Shown in pieces: positions 17,894 to 26,316 of a stretch of DNA of 64,000 nucleotides (position 1 is the first letter of the stretch; the number at the start of each line of letters is the position of its first letter). The notes under the pieces were generated by a model. It ran no database searches, was not told the origin of the DNA, and saw only the letters and a list, made by a program, of their open reading frames with translations. Source of the DNA: Pseudomonadota bacterium (lineage in GTDB: Bacteria > Pseudomonadota > Gammaproteobacteria > Steroidobacterales > Steroidobacteraceae); contig JADJBE010000005.1 of assembly GCA_016703895.1 (NCBI GenBank), positions 186,001 through 250,000 on the forward strand, written 5' to 3'. Position numbers and translations under genes: made by a program.

Positions 17894-20419
17894 TCAGATC
17901 ACCGGCCGAATATTCCAGATCCGTTCGGCATACTCGCGAATACTCCGGTCTGACGAGAACGGCCCCATTCTGAGGCAATTGAGAATCGCTCGCCGACTCC
18001 ATTCATCGGGGTCGCGATATAGCGTGTCGACGCGCTCCTGTGCCGCGCAGTATGCGGCAAAGTCCGCCAACACCAGGTACGGCTCATCGTCACCCAGCAG
18101 TCGATCGATGATCGGCTGCGCCGCCTCGGGTTGACGGGGGTTGAAGAACCCGCTGCGAATCAATTCGAGAGTTGCTTGCAATTCCGGATTGTCGACGAGG
18201 TAGTCGCGTGGGCGATAGCCACGTGATTTCACGTCGGCGACCTCGCTCGCCGTCAGGCCGAAGATGAAAATATTCTCCTCGCCTACCGCATCGCGAATCT
18301 CGATATTCGCGCCGTCAAGTGTGCCAATCGTCAGCGCCCCATTGAGGGACAGCTTCATGTTGCCGGTGCCAGACGCTTCCATGCCAGCCGTCGAGATCTG
18401 CTCCGATAGATCTGCGGCCGGCATGATCTTCTGTGCCAGCGACACGTCGTAATCAGGCAGAAAGACGCACGCCAATTTGCCTTGGGTCACAGGATCCTGA
18501 TTGATGACGGTGGCAACATTGTTGATCAAACGGATGATCAACTTCGCCAAAAAATAGCCCGGCGCCGCCTTGCCCGCGAACATCACGGTTCTAGGCACGA
18601 CATCCAGTTGCGGGTTGGCACGGATACGCTGATAGCGCGTCACCACATACAAGAGATTCAACAGTTGACGCTTGTATTCGTGGATCCGCTTCACTTGCAC
18701 GTCGAATAGCGAGTGCAGCGACACATCGAGGCCGGTCCGCGCGTCGATTTCCGCAACCAGCCGCCGCTTGTTCGCGAGCTTGATGTCGCGAAAGCGCGCC
18801 CGGAATTCCGGATCCTCGGCGGAACCGACCAGCCGCTCCAGTTCCTCTAGATCGTTTTCCCAGGCCGCCCCTAAGCGCTCTGTCAGCAGCTGCGACAGCC
18901 CTGGATTAGATTGCTTCAACCAGCGGCGCACCGTGATACCGTTAGTGACATTGGTGAAGCGCTCCGGATACAGGGCAGCAAAGCCGGCGAACACGGTCTT
19001 GCGTACTAACTCCGAATGCAACTTCGCAACGCCGTTGACCTTGTGACTACCCACAACGGCAAGATGTGCCATGCGTACGCGTCGACCGTAGCCCTCGGCA
19101 ATCAACGACAACGCGCTCTTGGCAGCGTCGTCGTGCGGCCAGCGTCGCTCCACTTCCAGCAAGAATTCGCCGTTGATGCGATAGATGATCTCCAAATGGC
19201 GCGGTAGTAAACGTTCAAAGAACGCCACGGGCCAGGTCTCGAGTGCTTCCGGCAACAACGTGTGATTGGTATAGCCGAACAGCTGGCAACTGATTCCCCA
19301 GGCTAGCGTCCAATCCAGGTCATGCACGTCGAGCAACAGGCGCAACAGCTCCGGAATCGCTAGCGCCGGATGCGTGTCATTCAACTGCAATGCAACCGAA
19401 TCCGGTAAATCCGCCAGCGATCGCCCTTCAGCAATATGGTTCGCCAGCAAATCCTGCACGCTGGCGCTCACAAAGAAATACTGTTGCTTGAAGCGCAGCT
19501 CCTTGCCCTGCGGCGTGGAATCATCGGGATACAACACGCGCGACACGTTCTTTGCCGCCACCTGGTCCTCAACAGCGGCCGCATGGTTGCCAGCATTGAA
19601 GTCCTCGATATGGAACGGCGTGATAGCACGGCCGGACCATAGTCGCAGGTGATTGACGGTGGGACTGCGGTTACCCGGTACTAATTGAGCAAAGCCGACG
19701 GCCAGGATGTCCTGCGTCTCCACCCAGACGCGCCGCTCCTTGCCCTCCGGGTCCGTTTGCGCGGCGACGCGACCACCGAAGCGGACCACGTAGCGCGCGT
19801 CGGAGCGCGGCGTTTCCCAAACGTTGCGCAATCGCAGCCAAGTACTCGCCTGCTCATGCTGCGCGCCATCCGGACCAATGGTCTGGGTAAATATTCCATA
19901 GTCGTAACGGATGCCATAGCCGACAGCGGGATACTGCAGAGTGGCCAGCGAATCGAGGAAGCAAGCGGCGAGTCGCCCGAGACCCCCATTGCCGAGACCG
20001 GGATCCACTTCGAGCGCGACGAGTTCGTCGAAGTCGAGTCCAAGCGTGGTAACAGCCGCACGCGCCTCGGCGACGAAGTCCGCATCGAGACTCGACAGCG
20101 CGTTGGTCAACGTACGCCCCGGCAAGAACTCCACCGACAGATAGCAAACCCGCTTTACATGGGCCCGCGCCACTCGCCGTTGCGTCGCCAGCCAGCGGGC
20201 CGTCAGCTCTTCTCTGACGCACAGTGACAATGCGTCATAGACATCGCGCGGCGTCGCAGTGTCAGGGTCTTTGCCTAGTGACCGGGTCAGTCGCTCCAGC
20301 ATCGCAAAACGCAACGTGCCCGGCTGCAGCGATGCGCGGGGATTCAATACCTGGTCCGAAAATCTTCTCTGCTCGCTACTGTCCACGCGGTCGTCCTGCC
20401 TGTCTTGAGTTCTGGCCAC
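17894..20419 (-). CDS. glgP: Glycogen/maltodextrin phosphorylase
   Basis: 841 residues, GT35, full length. Signatures: CYLSVEFLPGRTLTNAL, GNGGLGRLAACFLDSLATL, IQLND-type segment VALQLNDTHPALAIPELLR, VKRIHEYKRQLLN, and the pyridoxal-phosphate site SGTGNMKLSLNGALTIGTL whose Lys carries PLP. Releases glucose-1-phosphate from glycogen. First gene of the glgP-glgB-glgX-malQ operon; glgC/glgA for synthesis are not in the window, so this operon is geared to remodelling and breakdown. The start is a GTG (20417-20419) with no strong ribosome site, so the exact N-terminus is uncertain by a few residues. Confidence 0.95.
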   Translation of the reverse strand: MARTQDRQDDRVDSSEQRRFSDQVLNPRASLQPGTLRFAMLERLTRSLGKDPDTATPRDVYDALSLCVREELTARWLATQRRVARAHVKRVCYLSVEFLPGRTLTNALSSLDADFVAEARAAVTTLGLDFDELVALEVDPGLGNGGLGRLAACFLDSLATLQYPAVGYGIRYDYGIFTQTIGPDGAQHEQASTWLRLRNVWETPRSDARYVVRFGGRVAAQTDPEGKERRVWVETQDILAVGFAQLVPGNRSPTVNHLRLWSGRAITPFHIEDFNAGNHAAAVEDQVAAKNVSRVLYPDDSTPQGKELRFKQQYFFVSASVQDLLANHIAEGRSLADLPDSVALQLNDTHPALAIPELLRLLLDVHDLDWTLAWGISCQLFGYTNHTLLPEALETWPVAFFERLLPRHLEIIYRINGEFLLEVERRWPHDDAAKSALSLIAEGYGRRVRMAHLAVVGSHKVNGVAKLHSELVRKTVFAGFAALYPERFTNVTNGITVRRWLKQSNPGLSQLLTERLGAAWENDLEELERLVGSAEDPEFRARFRDIKLANKRRLVAEIDARTGLDVSLHSLFDVQVKRIHEYKRQLLNLLYVVTRYQRIRANPQLDVVPRTVMFAGKAAPGYFLAKLIIRLINNVATVINQDPVTQGKLACVFLPDYDVSLAQKIMPAADLSEQISTAGMEASGTGNMKLSLNGALTIGTLDGANIEIRDAVGEENIFIFGLTASEVADVKSRGYRPRDYLVDNPELQATLELIRSGFFNPRQPEAAQPIIDRLLGDDEPYLVLADFAAYCAAQERVDTLYRDPDEWSRRAILNCLRMGPFSSDRSIREYAERIWNIRPVI

Positions 20420-20538
20420 CGATACGGCCGGTGCGGAGCACCGGGATCAGGGCGCGTATGATAGGCAATCAAGAGCCGCTGCGGGTACTGCAGCGGTCGC
20501 TCGGAACAGTTCTTTGCAGGCTTTGTGAGCTCCACCCC

Positions 20539-21303
20539 ATGAATCGTTGCGCAATCGGTGTTGACATTGGCGGATCGTCCATCAAAAGCGCGCTCGTTGA
20601 TCTGGAGCGCGGCAGCCTGGCGAGCGAACGACGCAGGGTTCGATCGCCCGCCATGTCCTCCATCGATGCAATGTACGCAGCGATTGAATCGGCGTTGCCG
20701 GAGCAGCGCGCTAGCTTGGCGGTGGGCATTGGCTTTCCGGGCGTCGTCAAGTCCGGTGTCGTACGTACCGCTGCGCACGTCGCCGACGCCTGGATAGGTC
20801 ATCCGCTGGCGAAAACCGCCGCAAATCGATTGGGCCGCAAAGCAGTCGCATTGAATGATGCCGACGCCGCTGGTTTGGCCGAACTACAGTTTGGTGCGGG
20901 TCGCGATGTGCGCGGCACCGTACTGGTGATGACGCTGGGCACAGGGATCGGCAGCGCACTCTTCGTCGACGGACAGTTAGTGCCGAATACCGAGCTTGGA
21001 CACCTGGAGGTTGATGGTGAGGAGGCCGAGTTGCGCGCCGCCGCGCGTATCCGCATGACAGGGAAACTGTCGTGGAGCGACTGGCTGCAGCAGCTCAATC
21101 TGGTGGTCGACCGACTGCACGCGCTGCTCTGGCCCGATCTCATCATTTTGTGTGGTGGCATCACCGAGGATCACCCACAGCTGGCCACCGAAATCGCGAG
21201 TCGTTGCCCAGTGCGTGTCGGCGAACTACGGGCCGATGCGGGGCTGATCGGCGCGGCATTCGCCACGACGCTCACCAGCGGTGTGTGGTTACGGTCCGAC
21301 TGA
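20539..21303 (+). CDS. ppgK: Polyphosphate glucokinase (ROK family)
   Basis: 254 residues from the ATG at 20539. ROK fold: phosphate-binding AIGVDIGGSSIKSALVD, GIGFPGVVKSGVV, VALNDADAAGLAEL with the catalytic Asp, VLVMTLGTGIGSALFVDG and LVPNTELGHLEVDG. The last two segments are characteristic of PpgK enzymes that use inorganic polyphosphate (and often ATP) to phosphorylate glucose in the cytoplasm. Divergent from glgP with ~120 bp between them, which probably holds both promoters. Fits the glycogen operon, since MalQ and debranching release free glucose. Converges on hisN. Confidence 0.92.
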   Translation: MNRCAIGVDIGGSSIKSALVDLERGSLASERRRVRSPAMSSIDAMYAAIESALPEQRASLAVGIGFPGVVKSGVVRTAAHVADAWIGHPLAKTAANRLGRKAVALNDADAAGLAELQFGAGRDVRGTVLVMTLGTGIGSALFVDGQLVPNTELGHLEVDGEEAELRAAARIRMTGKLSWSDWLQQLNLVVDRLHALLWPDLIILCGGITEDHPQLATEIASRCPVRVGELRADAGLIGAAFATTLTSGVWLRSD

Positions 21304-21312
21304 CGCCGTGAT

Positions 21313-22095
21313 TTAGCGGGCTAACAAGCCGAGTAACTCCGGCAGCAGGCTGCGATCCCCAACCGCGAGCACATGGCCATGACTCGTGGTCGTGAGCGGC
21401 GCACCACTCCAATCGGTCATCGAACCGCCCGCTCCCTCGATCACCGGCACGAGTGCTGCGAAGTCGTATAGTTGCAAACCGCGCTCGCATACGACATCGA
21501 GCCAGCCACTGGCGAGCGCGCCATAGATCGTGCAATCACCGCCGTAGATCCGGCTCCCAGTTGCCGCTTGCAAATCGCGCCAGCGGCGGGCTTCATCAAC
21601 CGGAAAGAGTTCGGGGTTTGTCGTACCAACCACCGCGTCGCCAAGCTTTGCGCAGGGCCTAACGACTGCCGCAACGCCATTAAACAATGTGGCGCGACCC
21701 AATACACCAAGCCAGCGATCACGCACGATGGGCTGATCGATCACGCCCAGGACCGGCCGACCCTCGAAAGCCAGCGCAATGAGGGTGCCAAAGGTCGGAC
21801 GACCTGCCATAAAGGCACGCGTGCCATCGATCGGATCGATGATCCACTGCCACGCCGCCTGCGGCCGATCAGGCCCGTACTCTTCACCAATCACGCCTTC
21901 TTGTGGCCGTTCGGCCGCCACACTTGCGCGGCAGGCTGCTTCCACCGCCCGATCCACCTCGGTCACCGGACTGGCGTCAGACTTGGCCTCGAAGCTGAAC
22001 GGCTGGCGAAATCGAGCGCGCACGATTTCTGCCGCCTGATCCGCAAGCTGCAGCGCGAAACCAATTTGTTCTTGACTGACCAGTGTGGTCACCAC
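21313..22095 (-). CDS. hisN: Histidinol-phosphatase-like inositol-monophosphatase family enzyme
   Basis: 260 residues. Inositol monophosphatase fold: SDASPVTEVDRAVEAACR, VIGEEYGPD (metal-binding Glu), WIIDPIDGTRAFMAGRPTF (metal-binding DPIDGT) and the C-terminal GGDCTIYGALASGWLDVV. The length and the TRAFM variant after DPIDG resemble HisN-type histidinol phosphatases more than SuhB, but substrate specificity cannot be fixed from sequence. Magnesium-dependent phosphatase, cytoplasmic. The start is GTG immediately after the stop of the PQQ dehydrogenase (TGAGTG), so they are coupled. Confidence 0.85.
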   Translation of the reverse strand: MVTTLVSQEQIGFALQLADQAAEIVRARFRQPFSFEAKSDASPVTEVDRAVEAACRASVAAERPQEGVIGEEYGPDRPQAAWQWIIDPIDGTRAFMAGRPTFGTLIALAFEGRPVLGVIDQPIVRDRWLGVLGRATLFNGVAAVVRPCAKLGDAVVGTTNPELFPVDEARRWRDLQAATGSRIYGGDCTIYGALASGWLDVVCERGLQLYDFAALVPVIEGAGGSMTDWSGAPLTTTSHGHVLAVGDRSLLPELLGLLAR

Positions 22096-24057
22096 TCACG
22101 CCTCCGGCAATGCAAACGCAACCAGACTGTCGCCCAGCTTCGTCCCTACACGCGAGTTGCCGCCGGCCGCAATGACAACAAACTGCCGTTTGCCAACCCG
22201 GTAGGTCATCGGCACCGCCATGCCCGGAGCGGGCAGCGACGCTTCCCATAGCTTGCGACCGGAGCGGATGTCGAACGCGCGAATCTTGCCGTCCATGGTG
22301 GCGGCCATAAACACCACGCCACCCGCCGTCGAGATTGGTCCGCCGATGTTAGGCGAGCCCCACCCAAGCGATTCGGGCACCGTGATACCCGCGCGCGCCA
22401 CTTGACCGATGGGCTGCTGCCAGCGCAACTTGCCCGTATCCATATCAATCGCGGCGAGTGTTCCCCAGGGCGGCGGCGTGCACGGTGCACCCAGCGGTGA
22501 GGTGAACAGCTCACCTTCGATGCGATAGGGAGTCCCCTGCAGCGGACGAGTGAGATAGTCCTTGCCTGGTGTCGCATCCTCGGCTGCCATGTCGACTTTG
22601 CGTACGATGCGCAAGCGCGTCGCCAGGTTCTCAGCCTTGATCACCAGCAGATTAGACGCTGGGTCATAGCTTGCGCCACCCCAGTTGCCGCCGCCCAGTG
22701 CCGATGGAAACAGCAGGGATCCCTGCTCTGAGGGCGGCGTGTAGAGACCATCGTAGCGCATCTTGTCAAACTCGCGCTGGCACCAGGCGCGGTCGATCGG
22801 TGTGAAGCCAAACAACTCGTCGCGACTTAGTGTTTGTCTGGCGAAAGGCGCAATGCCGACCGGTACCGGCTGTGTGGCGGCGCTACTTTCACCGGGCACG
22901 TCGCTATTCGGCGCCGGCTGCTCACGGATCGGCCACAGAGGCGCTCCCGTGAGTCGATCGAATACGAACAGCCAGCCCATCTTGGTTTGCAGAATTGCCG
23001 CCGGCACGCGCTTGCCGCCCTTCAGAATATCGACTAACAGGGGGTGCCCCACGAGATCGTAATCAAACAGATCATGACGGATAGTCTGAAACGACCAAGC
23101 CACCTTGCCGCTCGCCGCATGCAACGCAACGATGGAATCCGCCAGCGGAATATCAAATGTGCGGCCACCGCCGTAGTAATCGGTCGATGGGCTTGTGGTA
23201 GGCACGAACACGAGGCCATTGGCGGAATCCGCGCTAATCGTCGACCAGGTGTTAGCAGCACCGGTGCGGGCTCTTTGCGCCGCGGGGATTGGATTGAACT
23301 CCCAACGGAGCTCGCCCGTGCGCGCATCGAACGCGCGCACCATGCCATCAGCCGCGTTCTGCAAACCGTCGTTGGTGCCGATTGCGCTGACCACCAAGTC
23401 ACCCACTACGAGCGGTGGCGCGCCAGAGCCAAATACGGCCTCTCCATGGTTCTCGTAGTCGCGATGGGAAACGTATCCCGGGTGACCCTTGGCGGCGCCG
23501 AAGTCCGGGCAGACGCGCCCCGTATCAGCATCTATTGCATACACACGCGCCAGCCTGTCCTGCCGAAACACGCGTCGCATGCAGCGCTGATCGGCTGTAG
23601 ACGACGCTTGCCAGTAAGCCACGCCGCGGCAGTTGGACGCTTGCACTTTCTCCGTAGCGAGTGGCTTGTTAGTATCGGACTGCGGTTGGTGCGGATCGAA
23701 CGCCCAGCGCTCGGTACCCGTTGCCGGGTCGAGCGCCAGCACCCGATTGAGCGGCGTGCAGACATAGAGCGTGCCATTGGCGTGGATCGGTACGACTTGC
23801 AATGAGGTGCCCAGCGGGGACGGCTTGTCGATAAAGTCACCCGACTTGTGTACCCAGACCTGGCGTAGCTTGCCAACGTTGGCGACCGTGATCTGCGCAA
23901 GCGGCGAGTACTGACTACCACCGACGTCTCGACCGAAGCTTGGCCAGTCTGCGTCAGACGAAATCGTTGGCTCAGCAGCATGGGCAGCAGGTGCCGTCAT
24001 ACACAGCACGACGAACAAAGCAGCCAAGAACTTGCTGTCAACTTTCGCGATATTCAT
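22096..24057 (-). CDS. Periplasmic PQQ-dependent dehydrogenase (quinoprotein glucose dehydrogenase-like)
   Basis: 653 residues from the ATG at 24055-24057; the upstream open frame is discarded because a clear signal peptide (FLAALFVVLCMTAPAAHAAEP) begins here. Eight-bladed propeller repeats with the Trp/Gly signature: DWPSFGRDVGGSQYSPL, YVCTPLNRVLALDPATG, ELRWEFNPI, KVAWSFQTIRHDLFDYDLV, GNWGGASYDPASNLLVI, WGSPNIGGPISTAGGVVF. No N-terminal membrane helices and no C-terminal haem motif are visible, so electrons probably go to a separate carrier. Likely oxidises a sugar or alcohol in the periplasm, with PQQ supplied by genes elsewhere. Operon with hisN. Confidence 0.88.
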   Translation of the reverse strand: MNIAKVDSKFLAALFVVLCMTAPAAHAAEPTISSDADWPSFGRDVGGSQYSPLAQITVANVGKLRQVWVHKSGDFIDKPSPLGTSLQVVPIHANGTLYVCTPLNRVLALDPATGTERWAFDPHQPQSDTNKPLATEKVQASNCRGVAYWQASSTADQRCMRRVFRQDRLARVYAIDADTGRVCPDFGAAKGHPGYVSHRDYENHGEAVFGSGAPPLVVGDLVVSAIGTNDGLQNAADGMVRAFDARTGELRWEFNPIPAAQRARTGAANTWSTISADSANGLVFVPTTSPSTDYYGGGRTFDIPLADSIVALHAASGKVAWSFQTIRHDLFDYDLVGHPLLVDILKGGKRVPAAILQTKMGWLFVFDRLTGAPLWPIREQPAPNSDVPGESSAATQPVPVGIAPFARQTLSRDELFGFTPIDRAWCQREFDKMRYDGLYTPPSEQGSLLFPSALGGGNWGGASYDPASNLLVIKAENLATRLRIVRKVDMAAEDATPGKDYLTRPLQGTPYRIEGELFTSPLGAPCTPPPWGTLAAIDMDTGKLRWQQPIGQVARAGITVPESLGWGSPNIGGPISTAGGVVFMAATMDGKIRAFDIRSGRKLWEASLPAPGMAVPMTYRVGKRQFVVIAAGGNSRVGTKLGDSLVAFALPEA

Positions 24058-24142
24058 AGGGACAAGAGCGTACCTGCATGACGCTGCAAGCGCACGCAGC
24101 AGATTGATTGACAGGTGGCATGCAAATCGCAATAGTGACTGC

Positions 24143-25147
24143 ATGACAATGGGCCCGGAACCCAATCTCGCGCTGCTGGGCGGGCAATCTGTCGAACGGC
24201 TACTCAAGCGGTACCTTGTGGCCACGCGCCCCGCGTTTCTGGTTGCCTCGCTTGCACCGGTACTGGTGGGTACGACCGCCGGCGCTCGTGGGAGTGGCGA
24301 GATGGATTGGCTGGCTGCCGCACTCGCGGCGCTCGCCACTCTGCTCGTCCATTCGGCGGCAAACGTGCTCAATGATGTCGCTGATGATCAGTCCGGAGCT
24401 GATCGCAGCAATACCGGACGAATCTATCCCTACACAGGCGGCTCGCGCCTCATCCAGAATGAAGTGCTGAGTAGCGCCCAGATGCAGCGTTGGGGCGGAC
24501 TCCTGTTGCTCGCGGCAGCGGGCGTCGGTATTGCATTGTTCGCCCTGAAAGGCCCGTGGGTTCTGGCCATGGGCGTCGCCGGCGTCAGTTTCGCTGCGCT
24601 CTACTCCCTACCGCCAGTCAACCTTGTCTCCCGAGGGTGGGGCGAGAGCACGATTGCGCTCGCGTTCGGTGTGCTGCCATTTTGCGGCGCCGCCTGCTTA
24701 CAGGGCGGCAGGTTCGACAATGACTTGCTCTTATTGTCCGCACCAATTGCCTGCTGGGTAACAGCGATACTACTAGTCAACGCAGTGCCCGACATAGCCG
24801 CCGACCGTGCTGCGGGCAAGTTCACTTTGCCGGTGAGAGTCGGCGTCGCCAATACTCGCCGCCTGTACGTGCTGCTGCATGTGGTCGCGGCGACAACGAT
24901 ATTGGCCGGGATCGCTTGGCAATTGCTGCATCCGCTGGCCGCACTGGCGGCCCTACTGTCGCTCATGGCAGGCAGCAACGCCGGCTCGAATATCATCGCA
25001 AACGATCGAACTGCAGACAAAACGTCCGACACTTCGCGCGAGCGGCTCAAAGCCGCAATTGAATCGACACTGCGCATCCATGCAATTGGTAGCGCTATCC
25101 TCCTCGTGGCCATCTGGCTGGCGCCAACAGTGATTGGTTCGCGCTAA
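24143..25147 (+). CDS. UbiA-family prenyltransferase (MenA-like)
   Basis: About 334 residues from the ATG at 24143 (24149 also possible). Multi-pass membrane protein with the two prenyl-diphosphate/magnesium motifs of UbiA enzymes: ANVLNDVADDQSGADR (NxxxD form) and NAVPDIAADRAAGKFTLP. Seven or more hydrophobic helices, e.g. WLAAALAALATLLVHSA and AILLVAIWLAPTVIG. Motif forms resemble MenA (1,4-dihydroxy-2-naphthoate polyprenyltransferase), but no other menaquinone genes are near, so the aromatic acceptor remains open. Divergent from the PQQ dehydrogenase; a link to quinone supply for that enzyme is only a suggestion. Confidence 0.82.
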   Translation: MTMGPEPNLALLGGQSVERLLKRYLVATRPAFLVASLAPVLVGTTAGARGSGEMDWLAAALAALATLLVHSAANVLNDVADDQSGADRSNTGRIYPYTGGSRLIQNEVLSSAQMQRWGGLLLLAAAGVGIALFALKGPWVLAMGVAGVSFAALYSLPPVNLVSRGWGESTIALAFGVLPFCGAACLQGGRFDNDLLLLSAPIACWVTAILLVNAVPDIAADRAAGKFTLPVRVGVANTRRLYVLLHVVAATTILAGIAWQLLHPLAALAALLSLMAGSNAGSNIIANDRTADKTSDTSRERLKAAIESTLRIHAIGSAILLVAIWLAPTVIGSR

Positions 25148-25178
25148 ACTGTCGGGTGTATTCGATCGAGGTGAACTA

Positions 25179-25682
25179 ATGAATAACAAGACCATATGGC
25201 TGCCGCTATTGCTGATTGTATTGGTAGCCACGGCACATGGCGCGGAACCCACGCCCGCGGCTGTCGTGGTGGCCTTCAACAAGTCGATCAGCGATCGCAA
25301 ACTGGACACCGCGCTGGCGATGCTCGCGAACGGTTCGATGCAATACACGTTGCGTGCGGCCCATGCGGGCGCGACAACCGGCGCCGACAGCATGACCAGC
25401 GACTTGAAGAACCATTGGCGGACCGTCGGCCCCGTGTTGTTTGGCGCCACTAAGAGTTATGACCGGGTGGCAACGGTCGAACAGACGCACGCCGAATGCG
25501 ACCTTGCCACTGTTTGGGCACGGATTGCCAGCAAGACCGTCGAGCGCAACGGCAAACAACGTAGTGACCAGTTCAGTGAAGTGTATCTACTGGTTCGCAG
25601 CGGCAAGCAATGGCAGATCGGTGCGATCGCCGGTAATCGGGGTACCGACAGCTTGGCCGTCGAGGGGCCAGACGCGCGCTAG
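25179..25682 (+). CDS. Secreted NTF2/SnoaL-like protein
   Basis: 167 residues from the ATG at 25179 preceded by GAGGTG. Signal peptide (IWLPLLLIVLVATAHGAEP). The mature part has the helix-then-curved-sheet pattern of nuclear transport factor 2-like domains: AAVVVAFNKSISDRKLDTAL, ECDLATVWARIASKTV, SDQFSEVYLLVRSGKQWQI. Such periplasmic domains bind small ligands or act as accessory subunits; none of the catalytic Asp/His sets of ketosteroid isomerases could be identified. Thirty-one bp after the prenyltransferase and possibly cotranscribed. Function unknown. Confidence 0.7.
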   Translation: MNNKTIWLPLLLIVLVATAHGAEPTPAAVVVAFNKSISDRKLDTALAMLANGSMQYTLRAAHAGATTGADSMTSDLKNHWRTVGPVLFGATKSYDRVATVEQTHAECDLATVWARIASKTVERNGKQRSDQFSEVYLLVRSGKQWQIGAIAGNRGTDSLAVEGPDAR

Positions 25683-25802
25683 CTCGCGTTCCACCACGGA
25701 GGCGCGAGCTCCTTGCGGTCGCTACCTATGGCGTGCGGACATGTCCCGACGCGACAGGCAGCGAAACATGCTGCAATATAGACCGCTATAGGGAGATTTT
25801 GC

Positions 25803-26285
25803 ATGCTCAAAGAAGTCGAAGGCGACCTATTATTGTCGAAAGCTGCCGCCATTGCGCATGGCGTTGCACCTAACGACCCGTTCTCGCAAGGCTTGGCGTT
25901 GAGTCTGCGCGAGCAATGGCCCGCACTTTACAAAGACTTCCGCCACTATTGCCAGACCTACCACCCCAAGCCTGGTGATCTGTGGACTTGGATGGGCGCC
26001 GATGGTGTGATGGTCGTGAACTTGTTTACCCAGGAGGGTGTCGAGGGGCACCACGGCGGCAAACCGGGTCGCGCATCGCTGACCCATGTGAGCCACGCGC
26101 TGAAAGCGCTGCACAAGCTCACCGAGCAGGAGAAATTCGCCAGCCTTGCCCTGCCCCGGCTCGCCACCGGCGTTGGCGGCCTCCAATGGGACGACGTGAA
26201 ACCACTGATGCTTCAGCACCTGGGCAACCTCGACATCCCCGTGCATATTTACAGCACGTATCGAAAAGGCGTAGCCGTCGATTGA
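25803..26285 (+). CDS. Macro-domain protein (ADP-ribose-binding/hydrolase-like)
   Basis: 160 residues forming a single macro domain. Opening VEGDLLLSKAAAIAHGVAPN matches the first ADP-ribose loop (GDLL plus the conserved A-HGV), and LALPRLATGVGGLQWDDV matches the diphosphate-binding loop (RLATGVGGL). The insert WPALYKDFRHYCQ and PGDLW resemble the TARG1/DarG-type branch, which remove ADP-ribose from proteins or DNA. No DarT partner is adjacent, so an antitoxin role is not supported. GGGAG six bases before the ATG. Preceded by ~120 bp without a gene, so probably its own transcript. Confidence 0.85.
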   Translation: MLKEVEGDLLLSKAAAIAHGVAPNDPFSQGLALSLREQWPALYKDFRHYCQTYHPKPGDLWTWMGADGVMVVNLFTQEGVEGHHGGKPGRASLTHVSHALKALHKLTEQEKFASLALPRLATGVGGLQWDDVKPLMLQHLGNLDIPVHIYSTYRKGVAVD

Positions 26286-26316
26286 ACGAAGGCCCGACAG
26301 CGCTCAACGCTACAGA

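Noticed and set aside
22096..24372. Longer start for the PQQ dehydrogenase
   Set aside because: The upstream extension lacks protein character, and the signal peptide begins at the ATG at 24057.
25683..25802. Inverted repeat AGCTCGCG/CGCGAGCT as terminator or riboswitch
   Set aside because: Long loop, no T tract and no aptamer-like structure recognised.
25803..26285. DarTG toxin-antitoxin system
   Set aside because: Only a macro domain is present; no DarT-type gene is adjacent.
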